This document shows, piece after piece, positions 38,727 to 47,989 of a stretch of DNA of 64,000 nt. The stretch's first letter is position 1; each line of letters opens with the position of its first letter. Below the pieces are notes generated by a model. It did not search any database. It was not told where the DNA came from and saw nothing but the letters and a program-made list of their open reading frames with translations. The position numbers were made by a program, and so were the translations under genes. The stretch is from Agarophyton chilense (Eukaryota > Rhodophyta > Florideophyceae > Gracilariales > Gracilariaceae). The stretch spans positions 1,984,001-2,048,000 of the forward strand of contig JARGXX010000099.1 of assembly GCA_030374765.1 (NCBI GenBank). The letters run 5' to 3'.

Positions 38727-39309
38727 GGTAAATGCTCTACGCTTCTTTCTACAAAAATTGATGATCTTTTTTTGTTGATTGGTTGATATGCTTCAGTATG
38801 GTTTGTACGAGATAGTGTGGAGTGGGTTTCTCGTGTGGTACTGGGGGGATTCCTAGGATTTTTGTTGGTACGATGCTGAGGACTGGTGAAAACAGGCAGT
38901 GTTTATTTGATAGAAAGTGTTTGAGTTCTTTTGGGGCTTCTGGGGGAATCGGATTGCCTTCAAGATGAGCAGTGGTTTCGATTGTGGCGGCATATGTGTC
39001 GAGGGATAGATGCCACGGTGCGTAGTTGGTATTATCCAGTTCCGGTATTTTATGGGGTTCGTCTGGGTTTATGGTGGTTTTCGAGTGTTGTATTTCTTGT
39101 GGTGATGGTAGTGTGTCTGTGATGTATGGTGTGTTTTCTGTTGGTTTTTGTGCGTCGTTAGCTGTCATGATGACGTTGGTGTATAGTTCTTGAATGGAAG
39201 GATCTTTTTGGAGATAACGCTTAAGTAGGAGTGCTACTCTGGGATTGAGATTCTCCGTGGTGATGGTGGGATGGTTGGGGGATTATGGTGGAAGGTTTCT
39301 GTAGCATAT

Positions 39310-39320
39310 GGCCCATAACC
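39310..39320 (-). promoter_or_regulatory. Copia primer-binding site (initiator tRNA-Met anticodon arm)
   Basis: Directly inside the 5' LTR the minus strand reads GGTTATGGGCC. This is the complement of the GGCCCAUAACC anticodon region of animal-type initiator tRNA-Met, and one base off the plant/yeast form. Drosophila copia is known to prime from such a half-tRNA. The site's exact contact with the LTR end supports the call. Confidence 0.75.
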
Positions 39321-39417
39321 TGTGGACTGAATACCTTTTTTCTCTTGTTTTTACTTGTCGTCGTCGTCGCCGTGTTTCTAAGTAAAGTACTGCTTCTCAC
39401 TGTAATGATTTTTGACA
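39321..39417 (-). repeat. 5' LTR of the inner Copia element (97 bp)
   Basis: Starts TGTGGACTGAATACC and ends TTTTTGACA on the plus strand, followed by GACGT. It is unusually short for a Copia LTR. Confidence 0.85.
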
Positions 39418-39630
39418 GACGTCTTCGGTTTCAGAGTCATCTTCAACATGTTTGCACAGTTCGTAAAGTAACTGTTTTTGAGAACGGTTCTGATTGGGGT
39501 ATTTCTTTGATTTCTGATAAAGCTGAACTTTTCTTGCAGCAATGGTGGCTAAGTCCTTAGGATGACGACAATATCGCAAGATATGTCTTTTTTCACCACA
39601 GTTTAAATAATTTCTCTCACTCATCATTTA

Positions 39631-40010
39631 CATATAAAATAGGCTTTTGTCTATTCAAGAACAGTGGTTGCACTGGAAAAACCGTTTCGGAGCTGTGTAT
39701 GAAACAGAACTATCCTTCGAAAAATAATCAATTTCGAACTAGCTAGTGCCCCGTATTTCGACGCCCCCCCCGAACAATGCGGTCCTACTGAAACTTGTCA
39801 CTGCACAGCGAACACCGCGGATGTCAAAGGGTAGAAAGGTAACTTCGGCGCACATTTGCCCCTCTCCGTCGTCGTCAGGAAATATTATCGAGTAATCTTT
39901 ACTCTGTTGGGATACAGGTGTTCCGAATGGGTGCTTCGAGACTGTGTTCCGGCTTTGCTTTTTTGCTGTTTCTGCCTCAGGTCATCTTTTTCAACTCTTA
40001 AACCAGTGAA
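39631..40010. other. boundary between repeat block and gene block
   Basis: No gene or element part is recognised here. The stretch holds the upstream region and probable 5' leader of the HEAT-like gene. A pyrimidine-rich stretch lies just before its ATG. Confidence 0.45.
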
Positions 40011-40991
40011 ATGCTCCCTTCGGACGATGTCTTCGCTCCCGAGCCACAAGTTCGATTAAAAGCCCTGCAGCAATACTCGAATGCTCTTGAAGAGGCGCCG
40101 GAGATGCTGTTATCTGAAGGTGCCAGTTTCGAGGCTCTGTTGCGACTCGTAGCTGAGCGGGATCCTGATGAATCTGTTAGGCATGGGGTCTTGTCGATTC
40201 CTCAATGCCCGAAAAGTGTGTTGCAACATATTTTGAACGTTGGAAGCGAGAAAACGAGACATGCGGTTATCAGAGCGATAGGAAATCGGCGTTCTCATCC
40301 TCCAGTCACGCTACTTGTGCAGCATATACCTCTAGAATCGAACCTGAAGCTGAAGCTCTTTGCCCTAAAGGTGTTCCATGATTTGTTACTACTTGGAAAG
40401 GTTCCGGACCTTCTCTTGCAGAAAGCTCTTGGTATGCATTCGCCACCAACAGATGCGCTGGAACAGTTTGACTGCGAGGGTGTTTTGCGGGATTGTGTGG
40501 AAAGCGAACAGCGCGTTATGAGAAGCGCCACATCACATATTCTGGTGAGCTTGATCACGCAACAGCATACTGCAGTTGCAAAGGCAGCATTTGCCATGTT
40601 GGAAACACTTGTTCGTGATGGAGACGGTCGAGTGGCTGAAGTTGCTTTGAGCGGGATGGCAAACTTGATACCACTTCGTCACGAGCTGCAATTATCGGAA
40701 AAGTGCGTTCGAGCAATGATCGTGAGATATGCCTCGGCCACACATCGTACCAACGTGCTAAAAGCTTTTGCTGGAATCCCGTGTTGCTCGCTGAAAGCGT
40801 ATGCCATGCTTCAAGTATTCTTAAAACGGCGGTTGTATCAGAGTGAAATGGAAAGCAGAGGCGAAGGAGAGTGGGTACAAGAGCTTCGACGAGTGCTTTT
40901 GTCGGTTGTCAGAAGGAATGAGGACTTTGTCCGTGTTCTGGACTTGAGGGAAACTGAAACGCACAAAATGATGAGGCTGATAGAGCCATGA
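40011..40991 (+). CDS. HEAT/ARM-repeat-like protein
   Basis: A single-exon frame of 326 residues starts at the first ATG after a pyrimidine-rich leader. The sequence is almost entirely helical, with Leu/Ala-rich segments of about 35-40 residues. Examples are the stretches around residues 35-75, 85-115 and 165-225, the last containing RVAEVALSGMANLI. That is the pattern of HEAT or ARM repeats, which build protein-binding solenoids. There is no signal peptide, membrane segment or catalytic motif. It resembles the N-terminal solenoid of large scaffold subunits such as Integrator subunit 4, but it is much shorter and I do not assign it. It is the first gene of the compact block, with 331 bp to the next coding start on the same strand. 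Confidence 0.75.
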   Translation: MLPSDDVFAPEPQVRLKALQQYSNALEEAPEMLLSEGASFEALLRLVAERDPDESVRHGVLSIPQCPKSVLQHILNVGSEKTRHAVIRAIGNRRSHPPVTLLVQHIPLESNLKLKLFALKVFHDLLLLGKVPDLLLQKALGMHSPPTDALEQFDCEGVLRDCVESEQRVMRSATSHILVSLITQQHTAVAKAAFAMLETLVRDGDGRVAEVALSGMANLIPLRHELQLSEKCVRAMIVRYASATHRTNVLKAFAGIPCCSLKAYAMLQVFLKRRLYQSEMESRGEGEWVQELRRVLLSVVRRNEDFVRVLDLRETETHKMMRLIEP

Positions 40992-41322
40992 GACGTGCGG
41001 CGGACAGCGTTGGGAGTAGTTGTGTTTGCTTCAAAAGTATCAGCCACCAGCTGAGCACGTGCTATAGTGGCGGCGCATGCATCCCTTGTAGTCGACTGGC
41101 GCAATATTCTAACAAGAACCGCTCATACCCTGATTAGTAGTCACAAGTTGTGACAACTAGTAGTCATGGTATGAGCGTCACTACAGAACAGCAACCGAAG
41201 GTAGTAGATGCTGTAGATTTGATGAATGCAACGGCAGTATTTTTTCTTTTTGAACGAGCGCGACGTTGGTTGGAGCAGCACACTAACACAGTTCGAAGGG
41301 TACGAAGACGTTGACAGAAGAA
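40992..41322 (+). other. gap with a 47-codon upstream frame
   Basis: An ATG frame at 41171-41314 (MSVTTEQQ..., 47 codons) ends just before the RuvX-like start and has a plausible protein composition. It may be an upstream ORF. It could also be a first exon of the RuvX-like gene: a GT at 41237 and an AG at 41298 would join it in phase, and a CTAAC-like branch sequence lies between them. That 62-nt intron is unproven. Confidence 0.35.
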
Positions 41323-42045
41323 ATGAAAATCTTCCATCTGATCGGGGAGACGCATGGCATGGTCAAATCTGAACTACAGCGTTTCTACGCTCACGTAAAG
41401 CAAAGCGGTGGGCCTCTGGTAGGCATGGACGTTGGCACGCGCCACATCGGCTTGGCCTTATCCGATGATGCGCGTATAATCTCGTTTCCTCACAGTGCTT
41501 TCCGCCGAAGAAGCGTTTTATCCGACGTTAAGCGGCTGCGGCTTTTGGCCTCAAAATCCAAGGCAGAATGCGCCGTTGTGGGAATGCCGCGCGCTCCGGA
41601 GGGGGCCGACTGTCGGGCGCTACAAGACTTTGTGCGGGTATATTCTCAGCGCGTTCTGGCTGAAAGTGGGTTCGGTGCGCTTGCCTACTGGGACGAGAGT
41701 TTCACGACTGTGTTGGCGAAAGATGGTTTCATGACGACGGCGAAAAAAAGCGAACGGAATGACAGAACGTTGCGGAAAAAAAGAGTTGACGCGGTAAGTG
41801 GAACGAAGGATACAGCGCCCATTTACACTGTCTTAAACAGCAAGCGCGATCTCTCTTAATCTGTTTGTGGAAAACAAAACCAAACAAAAAAACTAAACGC
41901 AAGTATCTGACTGTGATGACGCTTCCTTTGACAGGGCGCTGCCGCATTGATTCTCCAAGACGTGTTGGATGCGATGAAACGACTGTTGGACGAGGAAGGA
42001 AGGAAGATGAAAGGCACCTTAGCGAATACGGGTTGCCCCAGGTAA
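41323..42045 (+). CDS. YqgF/RuvX-family putative Holliday-junction resolvase, one intron
   Basis: Exon 1 (41323-41793, or starting upstream) carries the RNase H-like YqgF motif GMDVGTRHIGLALSD, with the first catalytic aspartate. It also carries AVVGMPRAPEG and then WDESFTT, the second acidic block. A 141-nt intron (41794-41934, GTAAGT...TTGACAG) joins in phase 0 to exon 2 (41935-42045). Exon 2 supplies the family's C-terminal AAALILQD helix. Read through, the unspliced frame loses that helix, which supports the intron. The bacterial relatives act in 16S rRNA maturation or on DNA junctions. A nuclear copy in an alga could serve the plastid or mitochondrion. The N-terminus is extended relative to bacterial proteins, but I cannot call a transit peptide. 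The start at 41323 is the first in-frame ATG. Confidence 0.8.
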
Positions 42046-42328
42046 TTAACGCTTACGCTTGGTATGGGCGGTTGGCGAGGGTGAACGTTCTTTACACGAA
42101 AACACGCCAGTTGAGCGAGTGCGATTTGTGTGGACACACTCAATATACAGCACTAACAAAGAAAGGGCAAAGATAGAAGCACACATAGCGAATCACAGCG
42201 ATTAGATTAGATGGGGCGGTATGCGTAGCAAGCGCCATATAATCACATTGACCCCCGAACACAACCCCAATGGAAGCAAGGAACAAAACGGGGGTGGCAC
42301 CACGCAATACGGGCAGCAGAGTGGGCTG
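42046..42328. other. convergent gap between RuvX-like and zinc-finger genes
   Basis: These two genes end tail to tail about 280 bp apart. The gap should hold both 3' UTRs. No hairpin terminator or gene was seen. Confidence 0.45.
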
Positions 42329-43385
42329 CTACTTTGGGTTGGTGTGTGTTGTGGTAGCTTCTTGATGAAAGCGTCGGCGGTGCTTTCCCAACGACGAACT
42401 CTGCGTAAAACTACTTGAACACTGTGTGCAAACCCATGGTTTCTTTTTCTCATGGACGGCGGAACGATGTGCATCGCGTGTGGAAGAGTCGGCAAAGGCC
42501 TTGTCACAGGTGGTGCAGCGAAAGTCGCGCACATGCAGATGCACAGTCTTGAAATGGCGCTCCATGACGTGTCTTCTGACAAAGCTCTGGATGCACGAGT
42601 GCATGAGACAGAGAAAGCGACCGTCGGGAGTTTTGGTGATGATCTTGTCTTCGCGGTGGACGGTGAATTGGTGCTTGCGCAACTCGAGCTCGTCGGAAAA
42701 GTTGATGGCGCACGAGTCGCAGTACAGACTGGGGGGCGGGCGATGCGAGGCGGACTCGACGATGAGAGCAGTTGTGGTGGCTGTTGTGGCGGTGGTAGGG
42801 GGTTTGCGGTGCAAGGGTTTGAGATGGGCGGGGGGCGGGGTAGGGGCTTGTCACGGTGGGAAGCAGGGGCGGTGGGGTGCGGGGGCGCGGAAGACGATTG
42901 GTGGTGGTGGTGGTGCTGCTGCTGTTGCTGGTGATGGTGGGACTGTGACTGGGACTGGTGGTGCGGCTGTTGGTGGGGCGGGGGCGGGGTCGACGAGTGC
43001 TGGTGCGGAGCGATGTGTGCGGTTTGGACAGGCGGAAAGTCGAGGCCGGGCAGCATGCGGTCGCGGGTATCAAAGTGGGGGTCAGAGGCGGCGGTCCAGG
43101 CGGGCGGGGGGTGGTGGGGGTCGGGAGCGGTGGGGTGCGGGGGACGATCGACGGGCATGCCGACGACGGCGACGGCGGCGGCGGCGGCGGCAGCGGCGGC
43201 GGCCATGGCGGCGGCGTTGTCATTATTGTGGTGGTCGTCGTCGTGGTCGTCGTCGGCGGGCGGGCGGCGGAGCGGACGGTCGTTGGGCGGGAAGGAGTGG
43301 GAGGGATGGAGCACGTCGTGGTCTGGGGTGATGACGTCGGCGGGGACGAGCGGGAAGACGTGGCGGGGGGGATGGTGGTGCTGCA

Positions 43386-43435
<50 letters not shown>

Positions 43436-44261
43436 GGGGGCTGGGGGTGTTGGGCGTGGTGAGGTTGTTGTTGTTGTTGTTGTTGTTGGTGGTGGTGGTT
43501 GTGGGAAAGCGCGGGCTGACGCTGGTGGTGATGGTGACGGCGCTTGGGGGTGGGGTGACAGTGGTGGTGCTGGTGGAGGTGCGGCTCGTCGGTGGGGGAC
43601 GAGGGAAGCGGACGCGACTCGGCCTCATGGCGGTCTTGGTGAGCGCACGCGTTGGCCTTACACAGCGAGTTGGACGAGCAGCAGCTCGAGGCGCACAGAC
43701 GACAGGGACCAGAGCGTTTGAAAGGCGGCTCCTCCAGCGAGGCGGCGCGCGAGCGCGAGCGGGCGCGTTTGTTGGACAGACGACGCAGGTCGAGCGTGAG
43801 CGACAGCGGGGCGTCGGGCGACAGCGGCTCGTGTACGGTGAGATGCTCCACGACAAAGCCGGCGTGCGGCACCATCTCGCGCAGGTGGCTCAGCACGGCG
43901 TAGATGTTGCGCTGCGCATCCAGCGGGAACGCGCAGCGCAGGCAGTGCGCGGGGGCGGCGGAGGGGGTGGGCACGGAACGGGAACGGTGGCGGTGGCGGT
44001 GGCGGTGGCGGTGGGGGGCGGCGCGGTGACGGGGGTGGTGGAGGCGACGGTGGGCAACGCGGGTGGCTGCGGCTGCGGCGGCGGCGGAGGCGGCGGCGGC
44101 GGTGTTGTAGGCGGCGGCGGCGAAGACGTCGGCGGCGGTGGCAGCGCACGCTTTGAGGAAGACGACGGAGGCGGCGGCGGCGGCGGTGGTGGTGGTGGCG
44201 GCGGCGGCGGCGGAGGCGGCGGAGGCGGAGGCGGAGGAGGAGGCGGCGTCGTCGTCGACAT
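42329..44261 (-). CDS. C2H2 zinc-finger protein with polyQ/polyH/polyP tracts, probably three exons
   Basis: The C-terminal frame (42814-42329) holds four C2H2 fingers, including LYCDSCAINF, FRCTTCDKAF and WVCTQCSSSF; the second has a C-x4-C pair. A nuclear, DNA-binding regulator is likely. Most of the upstream protein lies in another frame (containing CAFPLDAQRNIYAVLSHLREM and long Gln/His tracts), and an ATG start MSTTTPPPP lies in the third. Two small introns would link them in phase 1: 44149-44067 (83 nt, GTGCGC...GCAG) and 42854-42781 (74 nt, GTGACA...ACAG). That gives exons 44261-44150, 44066-42855 and 42780-42329, about 591 residues. The fingers are clear. The intron model is my inference, and assembly errors in this repeat-rich stretch are the alternative. 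Confidence 0.6.
43387..43434 (-). repeat. CAG/CTG triplet run (polyQ)
   Basis: About 15 CTG triplets on the plus strand encode polyglutamine in the zinc-finger protein on the minus strand. A second, TTG-type run (also Gln codons) follows at about 43465-43488. Confidence 0.9.
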
Positions 44262-44514
44262 CGCCCGCGAGCGACAGGAAGGCGAACGCGGAACGCGCGG
44301 GGTGGGCACGATGTGAGCGGCACGCGCGCCTGGCGCGCGGCGCTTTTTGGCGCGCCGTCGCCACGCCCAAACGGCGGCGCCGCCTTACACGCGCGGCGCA
44401 GCTGCCGCGAGCGCGCCACGCAGCGGCTGACGTGCTCTGCGCTGGGGTGGCCGTGCGTGGCCACGTGAGACACGGGTGCGCGTGGCCACGTGGGGGTGGC
44501 GCGCGCTACTGCGG
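44262..44514. other. GC-rich gap between TBCE and zinc-finger genes
   Basis: The stretch has extreme GC content and many GCGC words. It would hold the zinc-finger gene's promoter and the 3' end of the TBCE transcript. Its open frames are composition artefacts. Confidence 0.4.
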
Positions 44515-44991
44515 CTACTGCGGCAGTCGCGCCACGACGGTGACGACGGCGGCGCCGAGATGCGCCAGCGGCGCCGCCAGCAGCGCGGCGTCTTCGTCGT
44601 TGTCGTCGTCGGCGTCGGCGCGCAGCCATCTGACGTGCGCCGCCACGTGGGACGCGTCGGCCACGCCCAGCGCGGCGTTGCGCGGCGCGCGGAGCACGCG
44701 CAGTGCGCGTCGGAGCGACGTGCCGCGCGGGAACGACACGCGACGTACCTCGTCGTCGTCGCCGTCGTCGTCGTCGTCGTCGGCGCCGCGCGCGCCGCGT
44801 ACCACCAGCGACACCGTCACCATGGCCGCTGGCGCGGGCGTCGCGCGCGTCGCCCTGCCGTCGCGCGCCTCGCGCTCCTCGCGTGCGCGCAGTCGCGCCG
44901 CGTAGAGCCGCTCGTCGGCCGTCACGGCCGCGCCGTCCAGCGCGCCCAGACGCGGCAGCGCGGCCAACGCGCGCATGCGTCCCTCCGACGA

Positions 44992-45027
<36 letters not shown>

Positions 45028-46089
45028 GCCGCCGGTCGTGACGGCGTTGCCGCGCAGCCAGAGGCGCTCCAGCGCGGGCATGTGCGCCAGCCAGCGTACG
45101 ACGCGCCAGTCGCGCAGCAGATTGTGCGCCAAGCTGAGCTCGCGCAGAGCCGCGCAGCGCGTGGCGGCCGCCACGGGCAGCGTCGCGTCGCGCAACGCGT
45201 TTCGCGCCGCGTACGCCGTGTGGAGACGAGGAAGGCGTAGTAGGCGCAGCACGTCCACCCAGCGGAGGGCGTTAGCGCTCACGTCCACCGTGCGAAGGTG
45301 CTGCAGCCGCGTCTCCACCATGGCGCCTGTTGTGGCGCTCATGGCGCCCAGCGCGCAGCAGTGCACACGCAGGGTGCGCAGCGCGCGCGCCGTCGCGCCC
45401 AGCTGCGCTATTGCCGCCCACGTCACGACGCAGTGGTTCAGTACCGCCTCCTCCAGCGCCAGCGCCACCGCCGTTGCGTCTTCTCCCCCCTCACCTTCTT
45501 CTTCTTCCCGCAGCTCGTTGTGAGACGCGTCTACCACGCGCATCGTGCCCACCGCGCGCGCCACCGCGCACAGCTCGCTCATGCGCCCAAACAAACACCG
45601 TCGCACGCTCACGTCCGTGGCGCGTCGCAGCGCGCCCGCGTCGCCCACAGCGCATACCCCGTACCCGCTCACGTCCACGCACTCGAGCTCCGACACGCGC
45701 GGCACGTCGTCGCGCCGCCCAATGTGCACCACTGCGCCGCCCACGCGCAGCTCTTCGTCGCGGAACCGCTCGTCGCGCACCTCGTGCTCGTACCGTCGTC
45801 GTACCGCCTCCATCAACGACCATCTTCCGCCGTCTCCCACCTTGCTGCGCTTCACCATGCTGCCGCTGCGCCCCGCCGCGCACTGCCAGTATCGTACCCC
45901 GTCCACGCTGCCGTCGTGCTTGCCGCGACGCGCGTCGTCCCACTCGATGCCCACCCACTCCGTGTCTCCGCGCCCCTGTACGCCGCCCACGTACCGTACC
46001 GTTCCGCGATCCGCCCCCACTTGCACCCGCATTCCCACCTCCAACTGCCCTTCCTCTTCTTTCTCGCTCATCGTCCCGCCCTTGTCCAT
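44515..46089 (-). CDS. TBCE: tubulin-folding cofactor E (CAP-Gly, LRR, ubiquitin-like)
   Basis: This is a single-exon frame of 524 residues. The N-terminus has a CAP-Gly domain (about residues 18-75) with WVGIEWDD and GKHDGSVDG, close to the canonical GKNDGSV that binds tubulin C-termini. The middle is a leucine-rich repeat region (about 130-370). The C-terminus (about 440-524) has the look of the ubiquitin-like domain found in this family. The length and domain order match TBCE, the cytosolic chaperone that releases alpha-tubulin for dimer assembly. The gene is unusually Ala/Arg-rich because of its GC content, with an His-Asp repeat (about 44996-45025) and an Asp run (about 44750-44785) encoded by simple repeats. 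An ATG 18 bases downstream (MSEKEEE) is an alternative start. Confidence 0.9.
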
Positions 46090-46818
46090 TCTCCCACCGT
46101 CCTCGTCACCACGCGCCCGCCGTTAGCGACGCCACGCGCCTACCAGCGCCCCCCAGTTTATTCTCTTCCAATCCAATTCCATCACCCACAAAATATTTCG
46201 CGTGCGTCCAATTACCCCCCCATCGGCACCATCGGCAGCGCCCAGGTCATTGTCCTCGTCGCCGCTCCTCGCTTCAAACTCACTCACGTCACACCCACTC
46301 GGTGCAAGCCATGCCTTAGTTTACCAACCACACCATTCACACCGCAACCGTAGTACACACAACTCTGCCCACTACAATCTGTACCCCCAACTAGCTATCA
46401 TAACGTCAAACGCTCAGCAAAGCTTTTGCCGCCAACGAATATAAACCCAACCTCGTTCCAACTCGCATCATACAGCTCCAGTGTTTACCCACACCACATC
46501 ACTTGTTGGTCCCACTAGCATTCACCACGAGCCAGCTACAGTAACAAGCAACTCGTAAACTACTACCAATACAAAAGCAGCGCTTAGCACCCCAATTGCA
46601 CTCACACACGCGCGCAAGCGCACGCCCACGCGCACACTCTCGAAAGCGTTGTGCTTCCCCTCAAAAGCGCCCGTTTGCAGTCCTGTCCCGTTCGTTTTAT
46701 TGTTCACACCAAGCTCTCGGCACACGCCACACGCCTTTCTCTGTACAACACATCATCAACTCGACAGCCCAAATTCAGCAACGTCCCAAGCACACACACC
46801 ACCCACACATGTTTCAAA

Positions 46819-46863
<45 letters not shown>

Positions 46864-46957
46864 CATGCCAATAGCCAACCAAACAATTTCGGATCCAACT
46901 GTGCTCAAATATGTGTTGGACGCGCCAGAACCGCCCCCCCACCCGCACACGCTTTCC
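46090..46957. other. intergenic between TBCE and bromodomain genes
   Basis: The stretch includes the TBCE promoter side and the 3' region of the bromodomain gene. It is C-rich with a long CA microsatellite. No supported gene was found. Confidence 0.45.
46821..46862. repeat. (CA)21 microsatellite
   Basis: An uninterrupted run of 21 CA units lies about 95 bp beyond the stop codon of the bromodomain gene, probably in or near its 3' UTR. Confidence 0.97.
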
Positions 46958-47989
46958 TCAACGACGTCTTCTCGCCTTCTTCTTGCCGGAATCGCCATCT
47001 GCCAGCATGCGCAACTTGCGCTTCGCATTGGCTATATCCTCTTCACATTGCTCAATCGCCTTGCGTTCCCTGTCCTTCACCGGGTCCGGCCGCACGAGGC
47101 TCTCAATGTCGCGCAGCAACCTTGGCTCCACCGTGGAAAACTCCAACGTCACAAACTCAGGATCTTCTTCGCTCATCTGCTCCAGCGCGTCATCCACGTA
47201 CTTGCGCAGGATGTGAACCACCTTCTGCGCTGTTTCCCACGGCAACTTCTCCACGTCGTCTCGCAGCTTGGAGTTTTCCTCAAACGACAGCGGAATGTTA
47301 CGCTTGATCTCCAACTCGGCCAACATTGCTTCTGATTTGGCCTTTCTCTTCTCGAACGCCGCTATTTGCGTCTTGAGCTTCTCCACGACAGCGTCTTGTT
47401 CGTTTTCTTGCGCGCTCATGTGCTCGTCGCGCGAGTGCTCCTTCTCCTCATCGGCGGCGCGCTTCTTCTTGTCGGCGGTGCTGCCCGTGGACGGCCTGTC
47501 CGACGGCGGGGACGCGCTGCCATTTTGGTCCGAGTGCGGCGAGGAGGACGACGGCACAGGGATGGCGGCCAGACGCGAGTCGATAAAATGAATGAACTTG
47601 GAAGCAAGGCGGTGCAAATCGGTGTTGCGCTGGTTGTAGTCTATGGCATTGAGAAACACAAGCCGAATTTGATGGCGAAACAAATTGGGATCAAAGTGTG
47701 AGTCGGAATTGTTGAACGTATTGGAGAGCAAGCTGGTCTGCACCGTGCCCAAGTCCATGGGGTGTTTGATGTTTTCAAAGTAGTCGGTGAGCACGGCAGG
47801 GTCCCACAGCTCGCTCACGGGCTTGCTGAACGACAGTGCCTGTTCGTCGTCGAGCACCTCGGCCACGAGCGTCTTGCAAAATTGGAACTGTTCATGGGCC
47901 ACGGACGGATCGGAGGGGATGGGCGACAGTAGCTCGGTCTTCTTGATGGGCTCTCTCTTTCGTTGCTTCTTTCTTGCGGTCTCGCCCAT
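46958..47989 (-). CDS. bromodomain and NET-domain protein (BET/GTE-like)
   Basis: The frame gives 343 residues from the ATG at 47989 (MGETARKKQRKR). The open frame extends further upstream, but into microsatellite leader sequence without an ATG. A bromodomain spans about residues 35-140, with IKHPMDLGTV and NAIDYNQRNTD. The latter holds the tyrosine-asparagine pair and the asparagine that contacts acetyl-lysine. A Lys/Glu coiled segment follows, then a NET (extra-terminal) domain (about 230-310) with LPWETAQKVVHILR. One bromodomain plus NET is the plant GTE layout, whereas animal BET proteins have two. It would read acetylated histones and recruit transcription factors in the nucleus. The basic C-terminus (KKKARRRR) is a likely nuclear signal. 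Confidence 0.9.
   Translation of the reverse strand: MGETARKKQRKREPIKKTELLSPIPSDPSVAHEQFQFCKTLVAEVLDDEQALSFSKPVSELWDPAVLTDYFENIKHPMDLGTVQTSLLSNTFNNSDSHFDPNLFRHQIRLVFLNAIDYNQRNTDLHRLASKFIHFIDSRLAAIPVPSSSSPHSDQNGSASPPSDRPSTGSTADKKKRAADEEKEHSRDEHMSAQENEQDAVVEKLKTQIAAFEKRKAKSEAMLAELEIKRNIPLSFEENSKLRDDVEKLPWETAQKVVHILRKYVDDALEQMSEEDPEFVTLEFSTVEPRLLRDIESLVRPDPVKDRERKAIEQCEEDIANAKRKLRMLADGDSGKKKARRRR

Larger units (their letters stand above)
34156..39417 (-). mobile_element. Ty1/Copia element with 97-bp LTRs, nested (inner element)
   Basis: The element is 5262 bp, bounded by two 97-bp LTRs and flanked by the 5-bp target duplication GACGT (34151-34155 and 39418-39422). Parts in minus-strand order are gag (39168 to about 37690, itself interrupted), a protease-like region (about 37.5 kb), pre-integrase and integrase (about 37.0-36.2 kb), RT with a DDFLVSA box (35539-34841) and RNase H (to about 34.3 kb). 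It is broken in several places. The two LTRs differ at about 11 of 97 positions, so the insertion is old, far older than the Gypsy array at the left edge. Confidence 0.85.
30776..39630 (-). mobile_element. older Ty1/Copia fossil (outer element), interrupted
   Basis: From right to left on the minus strand, a gag zinc knuckle (39630-39418) is followed beyond the inserted younger element by further gag/protease-like sequence (34150-33450). The integrase (about 33380-32640), reverse transcriptase (about 32450-31900) and a Copia-type RNase H (31750-30776) come next. The RT contains VWSHDVTQAYIQS and KPLYGL, both Copia hallmarks. It is broken in many places. Its own LTRs were not identified. The Copia element at 34156-39417 sits inside it, so it must be older than that insertion. 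Confidence 0.75.

Noticed and set aside
42958-44316. 452-codon plus-strand open frame rich in Gly and Val
   Set aside because: It is the antisense of the zinc-finger gene, opened by triplet repeats and high GC. No domain.
44138-46353. Several long plus-strand frames opposite TBCE
   Set aside because: Arg/Ala/Ser-rich antisense shadows of a GC-rich gene with clear CAP-Gly and LRR domains on the minus strand.
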